From NCBI GenBank assembly GCA_036824245.1, contig DAITAO010000080.1, forward strand, positions 1-14,806: a DNA stretch of 14,806 nt, in the 5' to 3' direction. This document shows positions 7,191 to 13,952 of this stretch, piece after piece. The translations under genes and the position numbers were made by a program. The first letter of the stretch is position 1, and each line of letters begins with the position of its first letter. The notes beneath the pieces were generated by a model that worked only from the letters and a program-made list of their open reading frames with translations, was not told the origin of the DNA and did not search any database. The DNA comes from JACVRM01 sp036824245. Its GTDB lineage: Bacteria; Actinomycetota; Thermoleophilia; Gaiellales; Gaiellaceae.

Positions 7191-7260
7191 CTCCAGGCTG
7201 TGGCCCGATTGCCGTCAGTCCCACAGCAGGAGACCCCTCCCCCAATCGGCGTTAGCCCGC
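7191..7260 (-). promoter_or_regulatory. Predicted H-type pseudoknot, possible riboswitch aptamer
   Basis: Helix A: 7197-7203 (GCTGTGG) pairs with 7221-7227 (CCACAGC), extended across a small internal loop by CTCC 7191-7194 with GGAG 7229-7232. Helix B: 7205-7211 (CCGATTG), in the loop of helix A, pairs with 7243-7249 (CAATCGG), outside it. The two helices cross, which defines a pseudoknot. The terminator-like hairpin at 7165-7188 follows directly on the minus strand, then the GGDEF-EAL gene. A TATAAG (7420-7415, minus) could be the -10 of this leader, though no good -35 is seen. I do not recognise the class: it lacks the conserved motifs of the c-di-GMP-I, SAM-I, fluoride and ZTP riboswitches as I know them. 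Confidence 0.4.
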
Positions 7261-7289
7261 CGCGACTTAACCCCCACCCTCAGAAAGCG

Positions 7290-7320
7290 TGAAGCGGGAC
7301 CCGCCCCTGGTCCCGCTTCA
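7290..7320. terminator. Perfect 12-bp hairpin, possible terminator or RNA element
   Basis: TGAAGCGGGACC (7290-7301) pairs perfectly with GGTCCCGCTTCA (7309-7320) around a 7-nt loop. The minus-strand flank is CGCTTTCTGAG and the plus-strand flank is GCTCTTCAAC; neither is a strong U-tract. It sits between two divergent genes, where no terminator is needed for them, so it implies either a small transcript in the gap or a structural RNA/DNA element. Confidence 0.45.
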
Positions 7321-7351
7321 GCTCTTCAACACCTGTTTGTTTTCATGAGCA

Positions 7352-7411
7352 GCCCCCGCCGCACCGGGGCCACCCTCTGTGTCTGGCGCCGCCCCCGCCG
7401 CATCGGGGCCA
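7352..7411. repeat. Two copies of a 21-bp GC-rich direct repeat
   Basis: Copies at 7352-7372 and 7391-7411 (39-bp period) differ at one base (GCACCGGGG versus GCATCGGGG). Each copy is itself a small inverted repeat: GCCCC and GGGGC flank a loop, so on RNA they would be twin hairpins and on DNA twin operator-like sites. They lie 135-195 bp upstream of the HMT-MTHFR start and at the 5' side of the putative leader of the opposite gene. Confidence 0.6.
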
Positions 7412-7533
7412 ACGCTTATAGGTCGCAGTGTCCGCCCGCGAAGTCACTTGACCAATCCCCCTTTTGCGGTTGATCTCGCTACTTCACTCGATCTCCTCGA
7501 ACGAGGGAGGCGGGTGAGAGCGCATCGCGCATC

Positions 7534-7539
7534 TAGAGT
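7534..7539 (+). promoter_or_regulatory. -10 box TAGAGT, probable leaderless promoter of HMT-MTHFR
   Basis: TAGAGT ends exactly 6 nt before the GTG at 7546, placing the predicted transcription start on the start codon. No Shine-Dalgarno lies in the 20 nt before the GTG, which fits. No clear -35 is visible at 17 nt. Confidence 0.45.
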
Positions 7540-7545
7540 GATCGC

Positions 7546-9354
7546 GTGAGCGACCGGTTCCTCACTCGCCTGCGCGACGGGCCCGTGATCGTCGCGGACG
7601 GCGGCATGGGAGCTCTCATCTCGAGCGCCGTACCGCGACTGCGCTGTCCCGAGGAGGCCAACCTGCGCGCCCCCGACGCCGTCGTCTCGCTGCACGTCGG
7701 CTTCATCAACGCCGGCGCCGAGCTGATCGAGACGAACACGTTCGGCGCCAACCGCCGCAAGCTGTCGACTCATTTCCTCGAGGACGACCTCGAGCGCATC
7801 AACTCGACCGCAGTGAAGCTGGCCCGGGACGCACGCGAGGTGACCGGCCGCGACGTCTACATCGGCGGCTCGATCGGCCCGATCGGCGAGCAGACCACCT
7901 CGCGCGTGCGGCGCGAGCTGTTCGCCGAGCAGGCCTCGATGCTCGAGGGTCGCGGCGCCGACCTGTTCATGATCGAGACGTTTTACGACCTCGAAGAGCT
8001 CGTCGACGCGGTGGAGGCTGTGCGCGGCGTGTCGAGCCTGCCGATCGTCGCCCTGCTGACTTTCGACGAAGGCGCTGAGACGCTGGCCGGCGTCACCGCC
8101 CGCGAGGCCGCCGAGCGGCTGTCCGGGCTCGACGTCGCGGCCGTCGGCGCCAACCACGGCGCCGGATTGCTCGCTGCGCTCGCCGCGCTCGGGGAGATGA
8201 GGTCGGACGGTACGCCGCTTGCAGCCTTGCCCAACATCGGACTGGCAAGCCTCGCCGGGGGGCGCGTCATCTACCCGCACGCCAACCCTGACTACTTCGC
8301 GGAGTTCGCGGCGCATGCGCGCGACCTGGGCGCGCGCATCATCGGCGGCTGCTGCGGGACGACTCCGGCCGAGATATCGGCCATCCGCTCGGCGGTTACG
8401 GAGGAGCGCAAACCACGTGCACCGCTGGTCTTCGACGAGCGGGAGCTCGTCGTCTCGCTCGGAGTCGTGCAGCAGGAGACCGGGCTAGCGCGCGCGCTTC
8501 GCGAAGGCGAGTGGGTCGTCTCCGCCCAGCTCGACCCGCCGCTGGGCGCCAATCTCGCCGGGCTGCTGGAGACCTCGCAGGCGCTGAAGGACTCCGGCCT
8601 CGTCGGGTTCGTGGATCTCAACGACAACGCCGGCGCACGGGCGGGGATGAGCGCGGTCGTCGCTTCCGCCGCCATCCAGCGCGCCTGCGACATCGAGACG
8701 ATCCCGCATCTGACCACCCGCGACTCCACCGTCATGGGACTCGAGTCGGCGCTGTTCGGAGCCCACGCCGAGGAGGTACGCAACATCCTGGCCATTACCG
8801 GCGACCCGCCCGAAGTGGGAGACTACCCGGGCTCGCGCGGTGTCTACGAGGTCGACTCGATCGGCCTGACCGCGCTGATCTCGCGGCTCAACCGCGGCGA
8901 GGACTTCAACGGCCGGCCCATCGACGCACCCACGTCGTTCTACATCGGCGTGGCGGTCAACCCGTCCGCGGACGACCTGGAGCTCGAGCTCGACCGGTTC
9001 GCGCAGAAGCTGGAGGCGGGAGCGCAGTTCGCCATGACGCAGCTCGTCTTCGACCTCGAGTACCTCGACCGCTTCTTCGACCGGTTGGGCCGCTCCTCGC
9101 CGATCCCGCTGCTGCTGGGGGTCTGCCCGCTCTGGAGCTACCGGCTGGCCCTGCGCTTCCACAACGAGCTGCCGGGCATCGTCGTTCCAGAGGCGCTGCA
9201 GGATGCGCTTCGCGATGCGGGAGCGGATGCGGCCGACGTCGGTATGGCGCACGCGAAGCGCCTGCTCCGCGAGGTCCGCGACCGCGTGGACGGGGTCTAC
9301 CTGGTCGTTCCCTACCGCAAGCCGCTGCGCGTCCTCGAGTTGCTGGCGGAGTAG
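7546..9354 (+). CDS. Bifunctional homocysteine S-methyltransferase / 5,10-methylenetetrahydrofolate reductase-like protein
   Basis: A 602-residue fusion of the YitJ-like type. Residues 1-290 form the B12-independent homocysteine S-methyltransferase barrel (VADGGMGALI, ELIETNTFGANR, IGGSIGPIG, and GGCCGTTP with Cys269/Cys270 as zinc ligands). Residues about 300-602 are an MTHFR flavoprotein barrel (IPHLTTRD with Asp393, ILAITGDPP, FAMTQLVFD). Together these would make methyl-THF and methylate homocysteine to methionine. Two expected residues are changed: the third zinc ligand, normally the Cys of a GxNCxxGP motif, is His204 in GANHGAGL; and the catalytic Glu of the ExDPP motif (E. coli MTHFR Glu28) is Gln328 in SAQLDPP. 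The other motifs are intact and codon use looks normal, so this is not simple decay. The GTG start has a TAGAGT 6 nt upstream. The 3' end lies at a scaffold gap but is complete. Confidence 0.9.
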   Translation: MSDRFLTRLRDGPVIVADGGMGALISSAVPRLRCPEEANLRAPDAVVSLHVGFINAGAELIETNTFGANRRKLSTHFLEDDLERINSTAVKLARDAREVTGRDVYIGGSIGPIGEQTTSRVRRELFAEQASMLEGRGADLFMIETFYDLEELVDAVEAVRGVSSLPIVALLTFDEGAETLAGVTAREAAERLSGLDVAAVGANHGAGLLAALAALGEMRSDGTPLAALPNIGLASLAGGRVIYPHANPDYFAEFAAHARDLGARIIGGCCGTTPAEISAIRSAVTEERKPRAPLVFDERELVVSLGVVQQETGLARALREGEWVVSAQLDPPLGANLAGLLETSQALKDSGLVGFVDLNDNAGARAGMSAVVASAAIQRACDIETIPHLTTRDSTVMGLESALFGAHAEEVRNILAITGDPPEVGDYPGSRGVYEVDSIGLTALISRLNRGEDFNGRPIDAPTSFYIGVAVNPSADDLELELDRFAQKLEAGAQFAMTQLVFDLEYLDRFFDRLGRSSPIPLLLGVCPLWSYRLALRFHNELPGIVVPEALQDALRDAGADAADVGMAHAKRLLREVRDRVDGVYLVVPYRKPLRVLELLAE

Positions 9355-9514
9355 ATCGCNNNNNNNNNNNNNNNNNNNNNNNNNNNNNNNNNNNNNNNNN
9401 NNNNNNNNNNNNNNNNNNNNNNNNNNNNNNNNNNNNNNNNNNNNNNNNNNNNNNNNNNNTCGTTCCCTACCGCAAGCCGCTGCGCGTCCTCGAGTTGCTG
9501 GCGGAGTAGATCGC
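9305..9514. other. Scaffold gap (100 N) flanked by an exact 55-bp contig overlap
   Basis: Positions 9360-9459 are exactly 100 N, a conventional placeholder. The 55 bases before it (9305-9359) are identical to the 55 after it (9460-9514), both carrying the last codons and TAG of the HMT-MTHFR gene. The two contigs most likely overlap here, and 9515 should follow 9359 directly. The second copy is not a separate gene. Confidence 0.9.
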
Positions 9515-9561
9515 GGGATTTGCGGGGACCTGCGTCTCTCTCGGCCTTGCTGCTTCTGTGA

Positions 9562-9791
9562 GGGTCAGTCCCCGACGCGAGAGCACGGGGTTGACGCAGG
9601 AGCTCGTGGGTTGGCGGAACCGGGGCTGTTGAGGGGACAGACCCTCGAATTGCCGCATACGGGTTGCGAACAGGTTTCTAGTGCCGACGCTCACGCCGCG
9701 CGCTCCGGCGCCAAGGCTGCGCCTCGCTGGCTGCCTACAGGTGGCGAGCGACTTGGTTGTAGGGACTGTCCCGGACGGGACTGTCCCGGTC
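9562..9791. repeat. Cluster of REP-like GGGAC/GTCCC palindromic elements
   Basis: The gene-free stretch 9515-9830 carries four related elements: GGGTCAGTCCCC at 9562-9573; its near reverse complement GGGGACAGACCC at 9633-9644 (11 of 12 matching, opposite orientation); and the palindrome GGGACTGTCCC twice in tandem at 9762-9772 and 9777-9787, within a 15-bp repeat unit (14 of 15 identical). An inverted pair of short near-palindromes resembles REP/REPIN elements, which RAYT transposases spread through many genomes. No transposase is in the window. Nothing else supportable is seen in this stretch. Confidence 0.5.
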
Positions 9792-9830
9792 AGGCCTCGA
9801 CCCTCAGCGCGAGGCTTCCGCCCACTGCCC

Positions 9831-10958
9831 TTATGGCGCGCAGTCGCCCGTCGAGACGGGCGCTCCGGCGTTGTCGAGCGCCTCGCGGACGACGTCGGTC
9901 GGCACGCCGTAGCCCGCGTCGCTGTCTACCCGTGCCGCGAACACGGTCGTCTCGACCTCCCCGGCCGCATTGACGGCAGGACCGCCGGAGTTCCCGTGCC
10001 GCACGCGGCCGCGCAAGGTCGTGACACTGCGGAGCGTGCGCCGCCCATAGACGTCTTCGCTGACGATCGACGTGGTGCGCCCGATGCGCCCGGCGCGTGC
10101 GTCGAAGGGACCGTTCTCGGGGAAGCCGAGGATGGCGACGGGGTCGCCGGAATGGCTCTCCACGGTCCGCAGCGGCCGCCGCGCCAGGCCGGGCACGTGC
10201 AGCACGGCCAGGTCGTTCCGCGTGTCGAAGACGACTGCCTGTGCAGCGAGGGCCTCCGCGCCGGCCACCACCGTCGTGTCGTCCTGGCCCGCCACGACGT
10301 GTGCCGCCGTGACGACGAGCTCGGCGCCGGCCACCCACCCGGTGCCGGCAACGCCCAGGCCGCACGCGGTGCCTAGCACTCGCACCACGCTTGGCGCCGC
10401 AGCGCGCACCTCCGGCCGGCGCAGCACTCGCGGGTCAGGTGGATCGACCAGCGCCGCCGGCCCGGCGATGGCAGGGAACGGGTCGACGCGCCCGAGCGCG
10501 CGCAGCACGGTACGCGGCGGCACGATCTCGTTCAGGCGGCTCAGGACCGCCGACCGCTGCGCGGCCTCGCGCAGCTCGCGCTGACCGGGCACTTGCAGGG
10601 CCACCGCGCCCAGCACCCAGACGACCACGAGGCCGGTGGCGGCTCCCAGCAAGAAGCCGCCGGCCGTGTCGAGGGTGCGCAGGGAGCCGAGCGGCAGCGA
10701 GCCGCGCAGGGCGCCGCCGGCTACCGCGCCCACGCCTTCGAGCAGGAAGGCAAGCACGACGGCACCGGCGAGAGCGACGAGCGGCGTGTACGGAGACGCT
10801 GCTCCGTCGGGCAGCAGGTGCGGGGCGAGCCGGCCGCCCAGCAGCGCACCCGCGCTGAAACCGACGAGCGACAGCATGCTCACGAGCAGGCCGCGCCGGA
10901 GGCCGACCAGGCCCGCGAGCGCCACGAGCGCGAGCGCGAGCCAGTCGAGCCCGGTCAC
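9831..10958 (-). CDS. MarP-like membrane serine protease (CvpA domain plus trypsin-like domain)
   Basis: A 375-residue protein with the architecture of mycobacterial MarP, the periplasmic protease needed for acid and oxidative stress resistance. An N-terminal CvpA-type domain (about 1-125) has four membrane helices: WLALALVALAGLVGL, LSLVGFSAGALL, LVALAGAVVLAFLLEG and GGFLLGAATGLVVVWVLGA. An extracytoplasmic chymotrypsin-fold domain follows, with the complete triad His220 (TAAHVV), Asp249 (RNDLAVL) and Ser324 (HGNSGGP). Cys199 (TACGLG) and Cys373 (GDCAP, almost the last residue) match the two cysteines whose disulfide controls MarP activity. The GTG start at 10958 has TAGCCT 7 nt upstream and no Shine-Dalgarno. 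It is divergent from the PNPOx-fold gene. Stress-linked cleavage of cell-wall enzymes is known for MarP and only inferred here. Confidence 0.9.
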   Translation of the reverse strand: MTGLDWLALALVALAGLVGLRRGLLVSMLSLVGFSAGALLGGRLAPHLLPDGAASPYTPLVALAGAVVLAFLLEGVGAVAGGALRGSLPLGSLRTLDTAGGFLLGAATGLVVVWVLGAVALQVPGQRELREAAQRSAVLSRLNEIVPPRTVLRALGRVDPFPAIAGPAALVDPPDPRVLRRPEVRAAAPSVVRVLGTACGLGVAGTGWVAGAELVVTAAHVVAGQDDTTVVAGAEALAAQAVVFDTRNDLAVLHVPGLARRPLRTVESHSGDPVAILGFPENGPFDARAGRIGRTTSIVSEDVYGRRTLRSVTTLRGRVRHGNSGGPAVNAAGEVETTVFAARVDSDAGYGVPTDVVREALDNAGAPVSTGDCAP

Positions 10959-10965
10959 GTGGCCA

Positions 10966-10971
10966 AGGCTA
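10966..10971 (-). promoter_or_regulatory. -10 box TAGCCT of the MarP-like gene
   Basis: On the minus strand TAGCCT fits TANNNT and ends 7 nt before the GTG at 10958, consistent with a leaderless or nearly leaderless mRNA. No convincing -35 is visible. Confidence 0.4.
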
Positions 10972-11086
10972 GATGCGCGGCCGGAACCTCGTTGCCGAGT
11001 TGCTCACCCAGTTCGCCGACACTGGACAGGCGCCGTCCGAGCCGCCGCGGTTGCGGTGCCGCCCGCCCTGCGTGCATCATCGGCCC

Positions 11087-11710
11087 ATGTCCGGGACGTA
11101 CCACGAGGGCAACCGCCGTCTGCAGGATCGCTTCGACACCCGGCGCCTCGCCGACCGCCTGGACGAGAAGTTTGTCGCACGCGCCACCATCGACGCAGGC
11201 GACAAGGAATTCATCGAGAGCTGCGACATGGTCTTCGTCGCCACGGCGGACGGCGAAGGGCGCCCCAACTGCTCGTACAAGGGAGGCGAGCCCGGCTTCG
11301 TGCGCGTGGTCGACGAGCAGACGGTCGCCTTCCCCAGCTACGACGGCAACGGGATGTACCTCTCGATGGGGAACGCGCTCGTCAATCCGCACGTGGGCCT
11401 GCTCTTCATCAACTTCGAGCAGCGCAAGCGGCTGCGGCTGAACGGCGTAGCGTCCATCGACGAGCGCGACGAGCTGATCGCCTCGTACCCCGAAGCGCAG
11501 TTCGTGGTGCGTGTACGCGCCGAGCAGGTGTTCCCCAACTGCCCGCGCTACATCCACCACTACCGGCTCGTCGAACGGTCGCGTTTCGTGCCGAAGGCCG
11601 AGTGCGAGACGCCCGTGCCCCAGTGGAAGCAGCAGGACTGGTCGAAGGACGTGCTACCTGCCGGCGACCCGGCGACCGATTCGTCGCGAGAGGTCATTCA
11701 CCGAGGCTGA
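11087..11710 (+). CDS. Pyridoxamine 5'-phosphate oxidase-fold family protein
   Basis: A 207-residue cytoplasmic protein of the split-barrel flavin-binding superfamily. Visible signatures are FVATADGEGRPNCSYKGGEPGFVRV (about 46-70, the substrate/flavin-facing strands), DGNGMYLSMGNALVNPHVGLLF (about 86-107) and a C-terminal CPRYIHHY, as in the general PNPOx-like family rather than true PdxH. It probably binds FMN or F420 and reduces or protects against small electrophiles; the reaction cannot be named from sequence. The open frame reaches back to 10973, but ATG 11087 is preferred because it begins the conserved N-terminal helix and has CATCAT 6 nt upstream, resembling the leaderless pattern of its neighbours. 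Its last 17 bases overlap the 3' end of the convergent MBL-fold gene. Confidence 0.8.
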   Translation: MSGTYHEGNRRLQDRFDTRRLADRLDEKFVARATIDAGDKEFIESCDMVFVATADGEGRPNCSYKGGEPGFVRVVDEQTVAFPSYDGNGMYLSMGNALVNPHVGLLFINFEQRKRLRLNGVASIDERDELIASYPEAQFVVRVRAEQVFPNCPRYIHHYRLVERSRFVPKAECETPVPQWKQQDWSKDVLPAGDPATDSSREVIHRG

Positions 11711-12542
11711 GAATCATCCCCTCGTAGGCGAGCTCCGGCGGCGGGCCGCCGTTCCCCCACAGCGCGCGGGCGCGCTCTTCGAGCTCCTGGAGGCGGGCGT
11801 CGGCATGCGCCGGGTCGTGGTGGAAGAGCACGAGCCGTTCGGCGCGCGCCGCTCGCGCGAAGGCGACCGCCTGGGCGACGGTGGAATGGCCCCAGCCGAA
11901 CTTCGCCTCGTACTCGTGCTCGAACAGCTGCGCGTCGTGCACGAGGACGCTCGCTCCCTCGGCGAGCGAGTAGCCGGAGATCCACTCGGGCGCCAGGTGC
12001 TCGATCTCCCCGACGAAGGCCGGCTCGTGGTCGGGCATGTACGCAAGCGAGTGCCCGTTCTCCTCGATCCGGTAGCCGACCGTCGGCCCCGGGTGCGCGA
12101 TCGGCTGGGCCTGCACCCGTGCGCTTCCGATCTGCCAGGGCTCGGTCCCCACGTCGTGAAAGACCACCTCGGCCGGCGCATCGGTGAGGCTGACCGGAAA
12201 GAGCGGCGGCGAGATGTAGTGCGCAATGAGCTGGCTGAGCGCGCGCGTCGGCGAAGGCGGGCCCCAGATGTGCAGCGTCGTGCCGTCCCGCCAGAGCGGA
12301 GGGAAGAAGCGGAGTCCTTCGAGATGGTCGACGTGCAGGTGGGTGAGCAGCAGGTGCACCGTCTCGCCGAGCTCGAACGCGCGCGCGTTGCCGAGCGCGG
12401 TGATACCGGTGCCGGCGTCGAGCACGACCGTCGTCCCGTCGGAGAGCCGGACTTCGAGACAGGAGGTGTTGCCGCCGTAGCGCACCGTCCCGCTGCCCGG
12501 CGTCGCGAGCGACCCACGGCAACCCCAGACCGTGGCGCGCAC
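11694..12542 (-). CDS. Metallo-beta-lactamase-fold hydrolase (cyclic-nucleotide phosphodiesterase-like)
   Basis: A 282-residue protein from GTG 12542. It begins RATVWGCRGSLATPGSGTVRY, a hallmark of the MBL-fold clade related to PhnP, RNase Z and cyclic-nucleotide phosphodiesterases. Metal ligands are THLHVDH (His68, His70, Asp72, His73), a later His in IAHPGPTVGYR, Asp in YMPDHEP, and His in LFHHDP; two metals are expected. The frame is open upstream to 12776, but the GTG is chosen because it overlaps the stop of the PAS gene as TAGTG, the usual sign of translational coupling, with GGGCAGG just before it. No signal peptide. The pairing with a PAS sensor suggests a signalling role, perhaps turnover of a cyclic nucleotide (inference). 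Convergent 17-bp overlap with the PNPOx-fold gene. Confidence 0.85.
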   Translation of the reverse strand: MRATVWGCRGSLATPGSGTVRYGGNTSCLEVRLSDGTTVVLDAGTGITALGNARAFELGETVHLLLTHLHVDHLEGLRFFPPLWRDGTTLHIWGPPSPTRALSQLIAHYISPPLFPVSLTDAPAEVVFHDVGTEPWQIGSARVQAQPIAHPGPTVGYRIEENGHSLAYMPDHEPAFVGEIEHLAPEWISGYSLAEGASVLVHDAQLFEHEYEAKFGWGHSTVAQAVAFARAARAERLVLFHHDPAHADARLQELEERARALWGNGGPPPELAYEGMILSLGE

Positions 12543-12919
12543 TACCTGCCCGTTCCGGATTGTTCCCAGAAGATCGCCGTCACTCCTACGAACTCGTCTG
12601 CCCGGGCGCAGAGCGGAAAGGCGGTGGCCGAGATCACCCGCTGTTTGCCGTCCAGGCCCGTGATGCGGAAGGTGTGATGGGCGGGTCGCCGCTCGAGCAG
12701 CGCGATGCCGGCCGGCATCCGCTCGAGCGGCAGCGCCGTGCCGTCGAGCTCCTCGACCGCGAACAACGACACCCACTCTTCGGCCGACATCTCGCCGGCC
12801 TCCGCGAAGCTGCGCCCGAGAATCTCCTCGGCGTGCTCGTTGTAGTAGACGAGCTCCCCGCTCGCGTCGGTGACGAAGGTTGCGGTGGCCAGCTTCGACG
12901 CGAGCTCGCGCGCGAGCAT
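12542..12919 (-). CDS. Single PAS-domain protein
   Basis: A 125-residue protein that is essentially one PAS sensor domain: ATFVTDASGELVYYNEHAEE (strands A/B and the NxxAE helix), EILGRSF, LERRPAHHTFRITGLDGKQR and VISATAFPLCARADEFVGVTAIFW (the C-terminal sheet). There is no kinase, HTH or GGDEF output, so it probably acts on a partner, most simply the MBL-fold hydrolase it is coupled to. From ATG 12919 it starts inside a helix-like stretch; in-frame codons upstream (TGPPQKNLVLM) read like a natural continuation back to a CTG at 12952. The ligand (haem, flavin, small molecule) cannot be told from sequence. Confidence 0.75.
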   Translation of the reverse strand: MLARELASKLATATFVTDASGELVYYNEHAEEILGRSFAEAGEMSAEEWVSLFAVEELDGTALPLERMPAGIALLERRPAHHTFRITGLDGKQRVISATAFPLCARADEFVGVTAIFWEQSGTGR

Positions 12920-12962
12920 GAGGACGAGGTTCTTCTGCGGCGGGCCGGTCAGAGCACAGAGC

Positions 12963-13946
12963 TTACGGGCCGCTCTCGGGCGGCGCTGTCAGTGCTCCGC
13001 GCACTGCCGGTTCCGCTATCCGGAGTTTCTCCGTGAGGAAGTCGAGCTGGTCGTTGACCGCCGGGCCGTGGGCAATCAGGTCGTGACCCGCGTCGTAGCG
13101 CCGGACGTCGGCATCGGCCGCGGCGGCGGCAAGCGCATTCAGGTCGTCTGCGGGCACGACATCGTCCTCGCGCCCGATCTGAACCTGCAAATCGGCCCGC
13201 GAGCGGCCCACGTAGCGAGCCGGGTCGGTCGCACCGATCAGCCGGCGGACGGCGTCTTTGAGGCTGAGCGGAGCGGCTGCCACCACTTCCTCGATCGAGG
13301 GTGCGCCGCCGGCAATCAGCACCGCGGCCTGCACACGCGGCTCGACCCCGACGAGCATCGCGCCCGACTTGGCCCCCGCGCTGTAGCCGACGAAACCGAC
13401 GCGCTCCGGGTCGACCTGAGGGAGCGAGTCGAGCACGTCGATCGCCCGGCGAAGCTCGACCACCGCCTGCACGCCGAGGTCGCGCTGCTTGCGCACCCCC
13501 GCCACGCCGCGCGGCACACTGGGCGCGGGGGTCCGCGCGAACGGCGAGTCGACAGACAGCGCGACGGCGCCGCGGCCGGCCAGCCACGTCGCGAGGGGCG
13601 TCATGTCCAGGCGCCCGCCGCCCGAGCCGTGCAGGTAGACGACCGCTGGGAACGGCCCGCCGCCCGGCGGCACAGCGAGGTAGGCCGTGATGCGCCCTCC
13701 TGCGGGGCTCGCGTAAGAGACGTCGTGGATCGCGATCGGGTAGTCCTTGTTGACGCGCCCCGCGTCGCGGTAGCGGAGCGGTGCGCCGCGGTCGTAGTCG
13801 AAGAGCTTCAGATCGGCGGCCCTGACGGCGGGTCGGGTCTCGGCCCCCTGCGTCGTCGGCGTCGCCTCGCTTCCGTCGTCCCCGCCGCCGCATGCAGCCG
13901 CCAGCGCGATGAGCGCTGTGGCGACAAAAAGGCTCCTGCAAGCCAT
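12963..13946 (-). CDS. Lipoprotein alpha/beta hydrolase (dienelactone-hydrolase-like)
   Basis: A 327-residue protein with a lipoprotein signal: CRSLFVATALIALAAAC with lipobox LAAAC and Cys19 as the likely lipidated residue, then a Gly/Asp/Ser/Thr spacer. It is therefore expected on the outer face of the membrane. The alpha/beta-hydrolase fold shows the oxyanion segment YLHGSGGG (105-111), nucleophile elbow GYSAG (Ser189), acid Asp261 or Asp262 (GREDDVVP) and His288 (DAGHDL). It resembles dienelactone-hydrolase and acetyl-esterase types; the substrate is unknown. ATG 13946 is chosen because it gives the complete signal sequence, with TAGGCT 6 nt upstream and AGGA adjacent to the start. It is first in a likely three-gene minus-strand unit with the PAS and MBL genes. 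It shares a 57-bp divergent gap with tRNA-Asp. Confidence 0.88.
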   Translation of the reverse strand: MACRSLFVATALIALAAACGGGDDGSEATPTTQGAETRPAVRAADLKLFDYDRGAPLRYRDAGRVNKDYPIAIHDVSYASPAGGRITAYLAVPPGGGPFPAVVYLHGSGGGRLDMTPLATWLAGRGAVALSVDSPFARTPAPSVPRGVAGVRKQRDLGVQAVVELRRAIDVLDSLPQVDPERVGFVGYSAGAKSGAMLVGVEPRVQAAVLIAGGAPSIEEVVAAAPLSLKDAVRRLIGATDPARYVGRSRADLQVQIGREDDVVPADDLNALAAAAADADVRRYDAGHDLIAHGPAVNDQLDFLTEKLRIAEPAVRGALTAPPESGP

Positions 13947-13952
13947 TCCTGG

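Noticed and set aside
7166..7240. Resemblance of CAGGAGACC and GCCGCTCTG on the plus strand to parts of a cobalamin riboswitch upstream of a methionine gene
   Set aside because: The conserved B12-box (GCCACTG) and the GGTGxxAAxTCC segment are absent, the order and spacing are wrong, and the HMT-MTHFR start is about 300 bp away with its own leaderless-type promoter.
7345..7473. 42-codon ORF beginning MSSPRRTGATL with a repeated PRRxGA
   Set aside because: The peptide repeat is just the 21-bp DNA repeat read in frame; no ribosome site, no leaderless -10 at the right distance, and no hydrophobic or domain character.
9467..9694. Minus-strand ORF of 75 codons across the gap edge and REP-like cluster
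   Set aside because: It depends on the duplicated contig end, has no domain, and its sequence is largely the repeat-bearing intergenic DNA.
9762..9791. Tandem 15-bp repeat considered as a CRISPR fragment
   Set aside because: Only two units, no spacers, each unit palindromic, and no cas genes nearby.
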